NCBI RefSeq assembly: GCF_000427405.1 | Contig: NZ_KE386491.1 | Location: 3,853,812 to 3,917,811, forward strand | Direction of reading: 5' to 3' | DNA length: 64,000 bases | DNA from: Flectobacillus major DSM 103 | GTDB taxonomy: Bacteria; Bacteroidota; Bacteroidia; Cytophagales; Spirosomataceae | In this document: piece by piece, positions 44,132-53,936 of the stretch | Layout of the letters: each line of letters begins with the position of its first letter | Position numbering within the stretch: position 1 is the stretch's first letter | Program-made: the position numbers and the translations under genes | The notes under the pieces: model-generated | The model's database searches: none | What the model was told of the DNA's origin: nothing | The model's input: the letters and a program-made list of their open reading frames with translations, nothing else

Positions 44132-45403
44132 ATGCTACAAATACAACAAATTAAAGAAAACAAGGAAGCCACAATTGCGGGCTTGTTGAAAAAGCATTTT
44201 AAAAATGCTGAAGAAGCTGTAGAAAAACTTATTGTTTTGGACGACAAGCGTCGTGAAACCCAAAATGAATTGGATTCTACCTTGGCTCAGTCAAATGCCC
44301 TTGCCAAAGAAATTGGAGGGTTGATGAAAGCAGGTAAAAAAGAAGAGGCTGAAGCTGCTAAAACCGAAACTTCTAGCCTTAAAGCTCGTTCTAAAGAACT
44401 TGATGAAGCCCTAAAGGCTATCGAAACTGAACTGTACGAAGTGCTAGTAACTTTGCCAAATTTACCACATGCAAGTGTTCCTGAAGGAAAAGTAGCTGAA
44501 GATAACGAAGTAGTACTCCAAAATGGTACTGTACCCGTTTTGGATGAAAATGCCTTGCCTCACTGGGACTTGATCAAAAAATACGATATTATTGATTTTG
44601 AATTAGGTAACAAAATTACGGGGGCAGGTTTTCCAGTTTATAAGGGTAAAGGTGCAAGAATTCAACGTGCCTTAATCAATTTCTTTTTAGACGAAGCTAT
44701 TGCAGCGGGCTATGTTGAGGTACAGCCTCCTATCTTGATAAACAAAGATTCTGGTTTTGGTACAGGTCAGCTGCCCGACAAAGACGGCCAAATGTACCAT
44801 GCTACCGAAGATGACCTCTATTTGATTCCTACAGCCGAAGTACCTATTACCAATATGTACCGTGATGTGATTTTGCAGGAAACAGATTTGCCTATCAAAA
44901 ATGCAGGTTATACACCATGTTTCCGTCGTGAAGCGGGCTCTTGGGGGGCTCATGTTCGTGGCCTGAATCGTTTGCACCAATTTGATAAGATTGAAATTGT
45001 GCGTATCGAAAAACCCGAAAATTCGTATGCTGCCCTCGAAGAAATGTCTTTGCACGTTCAAGGACTTTTACAAAAACTTGAATTGCCTTATCGTGTTTTG
45101 CGTTTGTGTGGCGGCGATATGAGTTTTACTTCTGCCCTTACGTACGATATGGAAGTATTTTCAACGGCTCAAAAGCGTTGGTTAGAAGTAAGTTCAGTGT
45201 CAAACTTTGAAACTTACCAAGCCAACCGCTTGAAGTTACGAATGAAAACCGAAGGAAAATCTCAGCTATTACATACCCTCAATGGTTCTGCTTTGGCTTT
45301 GCCACGTATTTTGGCTGCTATTCTCGAAAATAACCAAACACCTGAAGGTATTCGTATTCCAAAGGTATTAGTACCATACTGTGGTTTTGACCTAATTGCT
45401 TAG
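44132..45403 (+). CDS. serS: Serine--tRNA ligase
   Basis: A 423-residue class II seryl-tRNA synthetase. The N-terminal coiled-coil arm (about 30-110, ETQNELDSTLAQSNALAKEI) grips the tRNA long arm. Motif 2 is PCFRREAGSWG with the conserved arginines, and motif 3 is NGSALALPRILAAILENNQ. The TAEVPITNMYRD segment contributes to the serine site. Length is typical. It charges tRNA-Ser and also tRNA-Sec where present. Confidence 0.96.
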   Translation: MLQIQQIKENKEATIAGLLKKHFKNAEEAVEKLIVLDDKRRETQNELDSTLAQSNALAKEIGGLMKAGKKEEAEAAKTETSSLKARSKELDEALKAIETELYEVLVTLPNLPHASVPEGKVAEDNEVVLQNGTVPVLDENALPHWDLIKKYDIIDFELGNKITGAGFPVYKGKGARIQRALINFFLDEAIAAGYVEVQPPILINKDSGFGTGQLPDKDGQMYHATEDDLYLIPTAEVPITNMYRDVILQETDLPIKNAGYTPCFRREAGSWGAHVRGLNRLHQFDKIEIVRIEKPENSYAALEEMSLHVQGLLQKLELPYRVLRLCGGDMSFTSALTYDMEVFSTAQKRWLEVSSVSNFETYQANRLKLRMKTEGKSQLLHTLNGSALALPRILAAILENNQTPEGIRIPKVLVPYCGFDLIA

Positions 45404-45416
45404 AAAAAAAGCCCAA

Positions 45417-45458
45417 ACTACCAAGGCCTAGTTGTATTTGCTAGGCTTTGGTAATAGT
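45417..45458. terminator. Bidirectional terminator between serS and hpt
   Basis: ACTACCAAGGCCTAG pairs with CTAGGCTTTGGTAATAGT around a 9-nt loop. It stands between convergent stops, 13 nt past serS. Confidence 0.75.
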
Positions 45459-45469
45459 ACTTACAGGTA

Positions 45470-46012
45470 TTATTTTTCATGTAAAACATACAGGTCTGGA
45501 AGGTTTCGCCCTAAGCCATCATAGTCTAAGCCGTACCCCAAAACAAATTTATTTTCAAGCTCAAACCCAATATATCGAATATCAATAGGGGTTTTAAGAG
45601 CCTCTGGTTTTTGAAACAAAGACGCAATCTCCAACGACTTTGGGTTTTTTGCCAAAAGTTGTTTTTTAATTTCAGCCATAGTAAGGCCAGTATCGACAAT
45701 ATCTTCTAATACAATTACATCACGCCCAGTAATATCTTCTTTTAAGCCCAAAACTTCGGTTATTTTACCTGAAGAAGTAGTAGAGTGATACGAAGAAACC
45801 CTTAAAAAAGTAATTTCACATTCTATCGAAACCGATTTCATGAGCTCGGCAGCAAACAAAAATGAACCATTCAAGATTGCTAAAAAAATAGGACATTTGC
45901 CTGAATAATCTTTACTAATGCTCAGCGCCAATTCTTTAATGCGATTTTCAATGATAGCTTGCTCAATAAAAATCTCGAATTGTTTGTCGTGAAGTTGGAT
46001 GATTGGGTTCAT
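45470..46012 (-). CDS. hpt: Hypoxanthine phosphoribosyltransferase
   Basis: A 180-residue type I phosphoribosyltransferase. The PRPP-binding loop reads VIVLEDIVDTGLTM, and the flexible loop appears as FLRVSSYHSTTSSGKITE. The C-terminal IGFELENKFVLGYGLDYDGLGRNLPDLYVL closes the purine site. It salvages hypoxanthine or guanine to IMP or GMP. It is monocistronic, convergent with serS, with a shared terminator. Confidence 0.94.
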   Translation of the reverse strand: MNPIIQLHDKQFEIFIEQAIIENRIKELALSISKDYSGKCPIFLAILNGSFLFAAELMKSVSIECEITFLRVSSYHSTTSSGKITEVLGLKEDITGRDVIVLEDIVDTGLTMAEIKKQLLAKNPKSLEIASLFQKPEALKTPIDIRYIGFELENKFVLGYGLDYDGLGRNLPDLYVLHEK

Positions 46013-46204
46013 CAGAATGTGAGTCGTTATGAAAATTATAAAAAATAAAAGGTGAAATTACGGTCAAATAGCCACAAATCAAGGTGTTTTGTATTTTTTT
46101 TAATTAGTTTTTAATATTTCAAATTGTTTTAACGTTAGTAATATAGTACTACATAATTGTACTAAAGTTTGCCAAACAATCACGTTTATTAGCTAAAAGA
46201 GTGA

Positions 46205-46212
46205 TAATTTTG
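46205..46212 (+). promoter_or_regulatory. Candidate -7 box for the TPR protein gene
   Basis: TAATTTTG matches TAnnTTTG, about 77 nt before the ATG at 46289. Confidence 0.3.
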
Positions 46213-46288
46213 AGGAAGAATATTGGCCAGTTATGTCTTTCTACACAGCTATTGCAAAGAAAAATCAACAAAACTATATTCTTTAAAC

Positions 46289-47533
46289 ATGAACCATTTC
46301 AATCAAAGAAGCCAAGTGAAAACGATAAAGAGTTTTGTTCCCCTAATCATTTGTTTTTTGGTGGCGTTACATAGCCATGCACAATGGTGGAAAGATACCG
46401 AAAAAGCCGAACAAGAACGTTCTAAAGGAATGCTATTGTTGACAAGTGAGGTACAAATAGAAGCCACACAGGCTATCAACCACATGTATAATTTCAAATT
46501 TCAGGAAGCTGAAAGGGAATTTACCTACCTAAAAGTTAAATATCCTAATCACCCTCTTCCCGATTTTTTATTGGGCTTGATGGAATGGTGGAAAATTGTG
46601 CCTAATACCGATAACGTATTGTACGACGAAAAATGCCTTGGTTTTATGGACGAGAGTATCAGAAAAGCTGAGGTAATTTGGGACGATACCGAAAACCCCG
46701 AAGCGGCTTTCTTTATGGCGGCGGCTTATGCTTTTAAGGGACGTTTACATTCTGAAAGGAAGCACTGGACAAAAGCTACTTTTGCCGCCAAAAATGCTTT
46801 GAAATACCTCGACAAATCAAGAAGTTTTTCTGATTTTAGCCCTGAATTGATGTTTGGCGATGGGCTTTACAATTATTATTTCCATTACGTCAAAGAAAAT
46901 TACCCATTGCTTCGCCCTGTTTTGTGGCTTTTTCCTAAAGGCGACAAGCCCAAAGGTATTAGCCAGCTCGAAAAGGTAAGTTATAATGCTTTTTATACCC
47001 GAACTGAAGCTCGGTATTTTCTTTTGCAAATATATGGTATGGAAAATATGAACGATAAGGCTTACGAGTTGTCGAAATATACCCATGAAACCTATCCTGA
47101 CAACCCATTTTTTCAAAGATTTCATGCTCGTTCGGCCTTTGTGGCAGGGCGTGTACGCGAGGCCGAAACCGAAGCAAAAAGTATTTTGCAAAAAATAGAA
47201 GAGCATTATCCAGGTTATGAAGGCGTAAGCGGGCGTTATGCAAGCTATATTTTGGCCTATTATGCCTACAATTATAATCATGATTTGGCTCAGGCAAAGA
47301 CATATTATCAAAAAACCATCGATTTTGCACAACTAACCAATTCTACCAAATCAGGCTATTACTGGTCATCAATGTTGGCTTTGGGTAAAATAGCATCAAC
47401 AGAAGAGGATTTTGATAAGGCTGTCGAGTATTATAAACAAGTACTGGAAGATTCCGACAAGAAAACCACACAACATACCGAAGCCAAAAAACTTTTGGCC
47501 GAAGCCAAAAAGGCAAGGCGCAAAAAACACTAA
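46289..47533 (+). CDS. Exported TPR protein of unknown function
   Basis: The ATG at 46289 (414 residues) opens a signal peptide ending HSHAQ; the longer frame starts with TTG. The mature part begins WWKDTEKAEQERSKGMLLLTSE and is helical throughout, with TPR-like units (EAEREFTYLKVKYPNHPLPD, NDKAYELSKYTHETYPDNPF, AKTYYQKTIDFA, KAVEYYKQVLEDSDKKT) and a basic C-terminus ending KKARRKKH. It probably acts in the periplasm as a scaffold. No partner can be read from its neighbours, hpt and a SNF2 helicase. Confidence 0.8.
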   Translation: MNHFNQRSQVKTIKSFVPLIICFLVALHSHAQWWKDTEKAEQERSKGMLLLTSEVQIEATQAINHMYNFKFQEAEREFTYLKVKYPNHPLPDFLLGLMEWWKIVPNTDNVLYDEKCLGFMDESIRKAEVIWDDTENPEAAFFMAAAYAFKGRLHSERKHWTKATFAAKNALKYLDKSRSFSDFSPELMFGDGLYNYYFHYVKENYPLLRPVLWLFPKGDKPKGISQLEKVSYNAFYTRTEARYFLLQIYGMENMNDKAYELSKYTHETYPDNPFFQRFHARSAFVAGRVREAETEAKSILQKIEEHYPGYEGVSGRYASYILAYYAYNYNHDLAQAKTYYQKTIDFAQLTNSTKSGYYWSSMLALGKIASTEEDFDKAVEYYKQVLEDSDKKTTQHTEAKKLLAEAKKARRKKH

Positions 47534-47560
47534 TTGTATAATAATACCATCGCTAAAAAG

Positions 47561-47608
47561 CTTGTGGGTATCTGGTAGTAGCCAAAATCACTACCAAATA
47601 CCCACAAG
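47561..47608 (+). terminator. Strong terminator after the TPR protein gene
   Basis: A 19-bp stem with one mismatch (CTTGTGGGTATCTGGTAGT with ACTACCAAATACCCACAAG) around a 10-nt loop is followed by TTTTT. It accounts for the first part of the 384-bp gap before the SNF2 gene; nothing else is seen there. Confidence 0.85.
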
Positions 47609-47917
47609 TTTTTGTTATAAAATCGTCGTACTATTGAGCCGATTAGTTCAAGTACCAATTTACCAGAATGTCTTATTTTGTGGATAAATAGCTAAATAAT
47701 AGCTTTAATTGTCGATTTTATAAATAAATACATTCTTCGATACTATTGTATTTCTCTTATTTTAATTATATTTACTATTCAGACAAATTATGAATTATGC
47801 CATTTTTGGGCTAAATGATTGCTTTCGACAATTTCAAAACTAACCATCCATTAAACATCTTATTGTTGAACATTGGTCTTTGAGCTAGCTCATTGACGCT
47901 AAAAAAACTTGTTTTTT

Positions 47918-50866
47918 ATGAAAGTTTCTACAACACAGCCCTTCCAAATTATTTATTCAATACTCAGCCATGAGTATCTCGGGTATTTATTTGAGGCTTT
48001 TGTAGTACAATTAGATACCAAAGGAAGACTAACCTTGCTGAATCAGAATATTTCTACAAAAAATATCAAAGAGTTTTGTGAAGGATTACACGAATATCAG
48101 CCTGATGAAAATGATTTTAAATTGGTAAAACTGATTGATTCAATACAACAAGAAGCCATTTTTAAAAAATTTGGTGGAGCAAAAAAAAGGACTATCGTTG
48201 ATTTTTACCTTAAAACATACGACCCCCAAAAAGGTGATAAGGCACTTCAAGAGTTAATTTCTGATTATATAGAACGTATCAAGACCGAAATGATGCCTTT
48301 GTTGCTCAATAAACAATTGTTTATTATGGGCAATGACGGAAATCCTATTTGGCAAAAAATTACCGTTTTGCCCGAAAAGGCTACCGTATTATTTCACTTT
48401 ATGCGAAATAGCGATAATACGCATTATTTTCCTACTATAAAATACGAAGATACCAAGATTGACTTTCAGTACAAAAATGCGTTTATCGTTTGTGAAGAAC
48501 CTGCATGGATGATTCTGGAAAACAAACTCTATCACTTTGACAAGGATGTCGACGGAAAAAAGTTGCGGCCTTTTCTCAACAAGCGGTTTATTGTGATTCC
48601 CAAAACAATCGAAGAAGACTACTATCGCAAGTTTGTAACACCAGTTATTACGATGTTCGATGTACATGCCAAAGGCTTTGAGATTCGTTCGGAAGTTTTT
48701 AAATGCGTGCCATTGTTGAGTATTGCAGAACAAAAAGCCAAGCAACTAGCCATACTCGACTCGGTAGGCGAAGAAATAGACGATTCCGAGTCGCAGGTTA
48801 CGATTAACTTATCGTTTCAGTACGGCAAATATGCTTTTCGGTTCGATAGCTTTTCGGCGGCATCCAATGTAAGTATGGAAAAAAAAGGGGATGATTATGT
48901 TTTCCATAAAGTAAAAAGAGATTTGCCTCTCGAAAAAGAAAAAGTTAACCTATTGAATACACTAGACCTTAATATCAAAAATGGACGTGTTATTTTACCA
49001 AAAACACGAGCTTTTTCATGGTTACAGGCCAATTATGGACTATTGGTAGATGCTGGCTTTATGATTTCTCAGCAAGTAGAAGCCGATGGAAAACGCTATT
49101 TCTTAGGGTATTCCAAAATAGAAGTGACTATTACTGAAGGCAATGATTGGTTCGATATTCATACGCTTGTGAAATTTGGTGATTTTGAAATACCATTCTT
49201 GAAATTACGCAACCTAATTTTACAGAAAAAGAGAGAATTCCTTTTGCCCAATGGCGAAATAGCCGTTATTCCCGAAGTATGGTTTTCGCAATATTCCGAA
49301 CTATTTGCTTTTATCGAACAGAGCCAAATTAGCGAAGGTTTTATTCTGAAAAAACATCATTTGTCGCTCGTACAAGACATGGAGCGTGAGTCTTTGGCTA
49401 CTACAGTAATGAGCCGAAAGTTAGAAAAACTTCGTGATTTTGAGGAAATTCAGGAGTACACTATTCCAAAGGGCTTTGCAGGTAATCTACGACCCTATCA
49501 AAAAGCAGGTTATGACTGGATGCGTTTCTTGAATGATTATAATTTTGGAGGGTGTTTGGCCGACGATATGGGTTTGGGCAAAACCGTACAAACCTTGGCC
49601 TTGTTACAATCTCAAAAAGAAATAGGTATTCCTGAGCCATCGTTGCTCATTATGCCAACGTCGTTGATTTATAACTGGGAGATGGAAGCCAAGAAATTTG
49701 CTCCAGAACTAAATATTTTGACCTATACTGGTACGTATCGCGATAAAAATCTTGAGCTTTTTAATAATTATGATGTTATTTTAACCTCGTATGGTATTAT
49801 TAGGATAGATATTGACCTATTAAAATCATATCGTTTTCACTATGCCATTTTGGACGAATCGCAGGCCATCAAAAACCCTACTTCGTATATAACCAAAGCG
49901 GTTATGCAACTCAATACCCGTCATAGACTGGTGTTGACGGGTACGCCCCTCGAAAACAGTACGATGGATTTATGGTCGCAAATGACCTTCATTAATCCTG
50001 GGTTGTTAGGTACACAGCATTTTTTCAAAAATGAGTTTCAAGTACCCATTGAAAAGAAAAGCGATGAGCAAAAAGTACAACGACTATATTCTATTATCAA
50101 GCCTTTTATGTTGAGAAGGCATAAGTCGCAAGTGGCTACTGAGCTTCCTCCTAAAATAGAAAGTGTGCATTATGCCCAAATGACCGAGCAGCAGGAAAAA
50201 GAATACGAAGAGGCAAAGTCATACTATCGTAATTTGATTTTAGAACATATCGATTCTGAAGGTATAGCTAAGTCTCAGATGGTTGTATTGCAAGGCTTAA
50301 CCAAACTCAGACAAATAGCCAATCACCCCAAAATGACTGATACCGATTATGATGGCGACTCTGGCAAGCTCGACGATGTTGTACAAAAACTAGAGACTGT
50401 TTTGGAAGAAGGCCATAAAGTGTTGATTTTTAGTCAATTTGTAAAACACCTTGATTTGTTTAGAGAAAGGCTCGACAAAGAAAAACGTAATTATGCTTAT
50501 TTGGATGGTAGTACTTACGACCGACAAGCACAGGTAGAGCGTTTTCAACAAAACGAAGATGTAAAAATATTTTTGATTTCGTTAAAAGCAGGTGGGCTTG
50601 GCCTCAACCTTACCGCCGCCGACTATGTGTTTATTTTGGACCCTTGGTGGAATCCTGCCATTGAGGCACAAGCCATTGACAGAGCTCATAGAATAGGCCA
50701 AGAAAAAACCGTTTTTACCTACAAGTTTATTACCAAACATACCGTAGAAGAAAAAATACTGGCCTTGCAACAAAACAAACAAAAACTAGCCTCTGACCTA
50801 ATAACAACTGAGGAAAACTTTGTAAAATCTTTGAGTAAAGAAGATGTAATAGCGTTATTAGAATAG
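47918..50866 (+). CDS. SNF2 family DNA/RNA helicase-like ATPase
   Basis: The ATG at 47918 (982 residues) is preferred to the TTG nine bases earlier. A large N-terminal region (about 1-520) of unrecognised fold contains the bacterial SNF2 N-terminal segments. The SF2 core follows: ADDMGLGKTVQ (K555), DESQAIKNP in place of DEAH (about D646), LTGTPLENS, then the C-terminal half with SQFVKHLDLF, LDGSTYDRQAQVERF and QAIDRAHRIGQEKTV. These are the seven motifs of Swi2/Snf2 translocases. It uses ATP to move along double-stranded DNA, displacing bound proteins such as RNA polymerase, as RapA does. It ends 2 nt before the convergent BatA stop. Confidence 0.9.
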   Translation: MKVSTTQPFQIIYSILSHEYLGYLFEAFVVQLDTKGRLTLLNQNISTKNIKEFCEGLHEYQPDENDFKLVKLIDSIQQEAIFKKFGGAKKRTIVDFYLKTYDPQKGDKALQELISDYIERIKTEMMPLLLNKQLFIMGNDGNPIWQKITVLPEKATVLFHFMRNSDNTHYFPTIKYEDTKIDFQYKNAFIVCEEPAWMILENKLYHFDKDVDGKKLRPFLNKRFIVIPKTIEEDYYRKFVTPVITMFDVHAKGFEIRSEVFKCVPLLSIAEQKAKQLAILDSVGEEIDDSESQVTINLSFQYGKYAFRFDSFSAASNVSMEKKGDDYVFHKVKRDLPLEKEKVNLLNTLDLNIKNGRVILPKTRAFSWLQANYGLLVDAGFMISQQVEADGKRYFLGYSKIEVTITEGNDWFDIHTLVKFGDFEIPFLKLRNLILQKKREFLLPNGEIAVIPEVWFSQYSELFAFIEQSQISEGFILKKHHLSLVQDMERESLATTVMSRKLEKLRDFEEIQEYTIPKGFAGNLRPYQKAGYDWMRFLNDYNFGGCLADDMGLGKTVQTLALLQSQKEIGIPEPSLLIMPTSLIYNWEMEAKKFAPELNILTYTGTYRDKNLELFNNYDVILTSYGIIRIDIDLLKSYRFHYAILDESQAIKNPTSYITKAVMQLNTRHRLVLTGTPLENSTMDLWSQMTFINPGLLGTQHFFKNEFQVPIEKKSDEQKVQRLYSIIKPFMLRRHKSQVATELPPKIESVHYAQMTEQQEKEYEEAKSYYRNLILEHIDSEGIAKSQMVVLQGLTKLRQIANHPKMTDTDYDGDSGKLDDVVQKLETVLEEGHKVLIFSQFVKHLDLFRERLDKEKRNYAYLDGSTYDRQAQVERFQQNEDVKIFLISLKAGGLGLNLTAADYVFILDPWWNPAIEAQAIDRAHRIGQEKTVFTYKFITKHTVEEKILALQQNKQKLASDLITTEENFVKSLSKEDVIALLE

Positions 50867-50867
50867 G

Positions 50868-51860
50868 CTAATCTTCAAGAATATTGCCCATAAACGTATT
50901 TTTTGAAGCAAACGAAAGTAACAAAAATACAATAGCCCAACGGAGATAATTATGGTAGAAATCCTGCACATTTTTATAACGATTTCGCTTGATTTCTACT
51001 TTCTCCAAACGGTTAATCTCCTTAAAAATCTGCTCTAACGAACGGGCATCCATAGCCCTAAAAAACTTCCCATTACTGGTTTTAGCAATTTCTCGAAGGG
51101 TACTTTCATCTACCTTTTCGGCAGGGTCTTTGTCGCTTCCTACAGCAATTGTATATACCTTAATACCAAAAGCCTTGGCAAGTTGTGCCGAAGTAAGTGG
51201 GTCGAGGTTGCCAGCAGTATTATCGCCATCTGAAAGTAAGATCGCCACTTTACTTTTCGAGTCTATTTCACGCATTCTATTAATACACATTCCTAGGGCA
51301 TTGCCGATTGCTGTTCCCGAAGTTTTAATCAAAGAAGGTGAAATTTCGTCGATATAATCTTTGAGCATATCGTAGTCTGTTGTAAGTGGACAAAGCGAAA
51401 AGGGTTCGCCCGAAAAAATCACCATTCCAATGCGGTCTTGAAAACGCCCTTCTATAAATTTTTTGGCAACCCTTTTAGCAACCGACAGCCTGCTTGGCGG
51501 AATATCCTTGTTTTCCATCGAGGCCGAAATATCCATTGCCAACATAATATCAATTCCTTCCGATACCTCTTCAGCTTCGGAAATAGCCCTTTGTGGCCGA
51601 GCCAACGACACCAAAATAAGAATAATACTGATTGTCAATAAAATACCAGGAATAAAACGAAGTGAACTCACCCAGCTCGACCGTATTTGACTTGCAGGGA
51701 AAGCTACATTGAGCTTTTGTACCGAATTGCCCCTAAGCCAGTTCCGAATCATATAAAGAAATGGTACAGCAGGAATACAATATAAATAAAAAGGCTGTTC
51801 CCATTCAAAAGACGAGAGGGTTTGAATACTAAACCAATATCGTGAAAACCAATCTTGCAT
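50868..51860 (-). CDS. BatA-like von Willebrand factor A protein
   Basis: A 330-residue membrane protein. N-terminal hydrophobic segments (about 25-38 and 70-86) precede a vWA domain whose MIDAS motif is complete: DISAS (D110, S112, S114), the T of SGTAIG, and LLSDGDNTAGN. One more helix closes the C-terminus (YLRWAIVFLLLSFA). The layout matches BatA, an aerotolerance-type Bacteroidota protein associated with MoxR chaperones. It is the third gene of the group; the stop lies 1 nt from that of the SNF2 gene. Confidence 0.88.
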   Translation of the reverse strand: MQDWFSRYWFSIQTLSSFEWEQPFYLYCIPAVPFLYMIRNWLRGNSVQKLNVAFPASQIRSSWVSSLRFIPGILLTISIILILVSLARPQRAISEAEEVSEGIDIMLAMDISASMENKDIPPSRLSVAKRVAKKFIEGRFQDRIGMVIFSGEPFSLCPLTTDYDMLKDYIDEISPSLIKTSGTAIGNALGMCINRMREIDSKSKVAILLSDGDNTAGNLDPLTSAQLAKAFGIKVYTIAVGSDKDPAEKVDESTLREIAKTSNGKFFRAMDARSLEQIFKEINRLEKVEIKRNRYKNVQDFYHNYLRWAIVFLLLSFASKNTFMGNILED

Positions 51861-51892
51861 GCGATTTTAGTGACTGTGGATGAAATAATAAC

Positions 51893-52864
51893 TTAAACAG
51901 GGCTCTCAATCAGGATTTGTCGGTGTTCTCGATACAGCCCTTCTGCGAGTTCTTGAAGTATTGATAGCGACGATACCGTTTTTTTAGAGAAATTGCCTCC
52001 ATAAATCGTAGCATCTATTTCACGTAGTGCATCGGGCAAACGAGTATCTTTAATATTATCCAAAATCTCTTTGGTAGTAAAGGTGGTAAAAGGCTTATTT
52101 TCTAAGCGTTCGATATACTTTTTCCATAATACCACTGCTTTTTCTACATTTTCTAGGCGGCGGGTGGTGTCGTCTGTACTTTTACTGAGGCGTTGAAAAA
52201 TTCGTTGAAATTCGTCATAACGTCGTCTAAATTGAAATAGCTTAATTTGACGCTTAATAGGCTTTCCAAAAAGCCAAAAAATAATACTTCCCAAAATACC
52301 AAATCCTACCAAAATCATAAAAACCAATGGGTAATTGGCCTGTTGATTGAGGTGAATCGGCTGAATATCGGCTTTTAGAGGCAAATCGGCTAGAGGCGTT
52401 TTTCCATCAATCATTTTTTTTAGATAAATAGAATCCTGCTCGGTATAAATTGTAGTACAGTCGTTTTTGGCTCTGATATAAATCGGTAAGCTTAATTTTT
52501 GTACAGCATCGACTTCAAAAGAAATCAAGGTATAAACAACACTATCCAAACTAACGTCGTCTTTGGTAGAAGTCGTAAAAAACTCTCGGTTGAGGAGTTC
52601 AAATGGTTTGAAATTATAAGTAGAATCGGGAAAAAAAATATCCTCAGTAGGTTTATGTCGGTAACTAAGGGCATATTTAACAGGCAAACCAATTTCGATA
52701 CTATCTTGCAAAAAAGCCCCTTTCCCCTTATTTTGAGCAGTAATATTGTTGCTCGTTATCAATAATAATACCAGTCCCCAACCCAAAGAATATAGTACTT
52801 TTGACACACTACCGTTGGGGTAAAATTTTAGGAATCGGGCATTAACAAAATTTGCAAAAATCAT
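51893..52864 (-). CDS. BatD-like / DUF4381-like membrane protein
   Basis: A 323-residue protein with a signal-like segment (about 23-41) and a transmembrane helix near 175-195 (YPLVFMILVGFGILGSIIFWLFG). Between them lies a beta-rich periplasmic domain (IEIGLPVKYALSYRHKPTED). The cytoplasmic tail carries RRYDEFQRIFQRLSKS and repeated charged helices. In MoxR operons a protein of this shape sits between DUF58 and BatA and is called BatD or DUF4381; I infer the same here. It overlaps the DUF58 gene by 4 nt and lies 32 nt from BatA. Confidence 0.65.
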   Translation of the reverse strand: MIFANFVNARFLKFYPNGSVSKVLYSLGWGLVLLLITSNNITAQNKGKGAFLQDSIEIGLPVKYALSYRHKPTEDIFFPDSTYNFKPFELLNREFFTTSTKDDVSLDSVVYTLISFEVDAVQKLSLPIYIRAKNDCTTIYTEQDSIYLKKMIDGKTPLADLPLKADIQPIHLNQQANYPLVFMILVGFGILGSIIFWLFGKPIKRQIKLFQFRRRYDEFQRIFQRLSKSTDDTTRRLENVEKAVVLWKKYIERLENKPFTTFTTKEILDNIKDTRLPDALREIDATIYGGNFSKKTVSSLSILQELAEGLYREHRQILIESPV

Positions 52865-53730
52865 CGTTTTCTTACCTTAAATAATTTAACCAATTTAGGA
52901 ACATAATCTTCGGAAGCATCAATAGACAAATAATTGGCTTTATTTTGCTTGCAAAGCTGTTCTAACTGTTGCGAATTATGTTCAAAAAGGTTTTTCATTC
53001 TATTCCTAAACCAGTTTGACGAAGCATTAACCCAAATTGTTTTTTTACTTTCGGTATCATATACAGGTATAATTCCCAACCTTGGCAAATTAGTTTCTCG
53101 TTGGTCGTATAGGTGAATCACCACCAAATCGTGTTTTCGAGCCAAGGCTTTTAGGTTTTCTTCATATCCCGAATCAATAAAATCAGAAACAAGAATAATG
53201 AGGCTTCGTCGTTTGAGTACCTCCAAGCCAAAAAGAATCATCTTTTTAAGGTTTGTTCCTACCGACTCTGGTCTGAGCTTAAAAAGCTCTAAAATAGTTC
53301 GGTAACCATGCTTCATGGTATTGGCAGGCTTAATATATTTCTCTTTTTGGTCAGAAAAACACAACAAGCCAACATGACTGGCCTCTTTGATAGCCGAAAG
53401 TGTCAAAACACCACAAATTTCTTTGGTGGTATCTAGTTTAGAACGGTCAGAACGGCCTACATCTTGCGAAGCACTTACATCGACCATAAAAAAAACAGTT
53501 TGTTCTTTTTCTTCCTTAAAGATTTTTACAAACGTGCCATGTCCTTTGGCCGTGGTGTTCCAGTCGATAAGGCGAACGTCGTCGCCATATTGGTACAAAC
53601 GTAAATCACTGAATTCAAGGCCAGAACCCTTAAATACAGAATTGAAGTTGCCACGCATCTGAGAAGTTACAGCTTTTCGGATACGGATTTCAAATTTATG
53701 TAATTTGGATAAAAACTCTTGAGGATTCAT
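52861..53730 (-). CDS. DUF58 domain-containing protein
   Basis: A 289-residue protein with no transmembrane segment. The DUF58 core is the FSDLRLYQYGDDVRLIDWNT signature near residue 40-60, preceded by GSGLE. It is followed by a vWA-like fold: MVDVSASQDVGRSD (MIDAS DxSxS) and ILVSDFIDSGY. DUF58 proteins are companions of MoxR AAA+ ATPases and vWA proteins. Here it is first in a three-gene unit with BatD-like and BatA-like genes, but no MoxR gene is adjacent. A short 7-bp hairpin (GAGTAGT/ACTACTC, 53748-53765) lies 18 nt before the start. Confidence 0.9.
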   Translation of the reverse strand: MNPQEFLSKLHKFEIRIRKAVTSQMRGNFNSVFKGSGLEFSDLRLYQYGDDVRLIDWNTTAKGHGTFVKIFKEEKEQTVFFMVDVSASQDVGRSDRSKLDTTKEICGVLTLSAIKEASHVGLLCFSDQKEKYIKPANTMKHGYRTILELFKLRPESVGTNLKKMILFGLEVLKRRSLIILVSDFIDSGYEENLKALARKHDLVVIHLYDQRETNLPRLGIIPVYDTESKKTIWVNASSNWFRNRMKNLFEHNSQQLEQLCKQNKANYLSIDASEDYVPKLVKLFKVRKR

Positions 53731-53800
53731 TATTACCAGAGCGAGTGGAGTAGTAGCAACTACTCTTTGGACAGACTATATAGCTAAACACATTTGGTAT

Positions 53801-53808
53801 CAAAAATA
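53801..53808 (-). promoter_or_regulatory. Candidate -7 box for the DUF58 operon
   Basis: TATTTTTG on the minus strand matches TAnnTTTG, about 70 nt before the DUF58 ATG. The 7-bp hairpin at 53748-53765 would lie in its leader. Confidence 0.3.
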
Positions 53809-53924
53809 CCCCTATAACCTATTTAGGGCTTTTGGGATAAGGCCAAAGCCCGATACAATGTGTTAATTATTCTTAATTCTGTATTCTTAATGAATAATTC
53901 CTTTAAAACTACCTAAAATCCCCG

Positions 53925-53932
53925 TAATTTTG
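53925..53932 (+). promoter_or_regulatory. Candidate -7 box abutting the DUF4296 start
   Basis: TAATTTTG ends 4 nt before the GTG start at 53937, so a transcript from it would have almost no leader. It may be a coincidence of AT-rich sequence. Confidence 0.25.
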
Positions 53933-53936
53933 AAAT

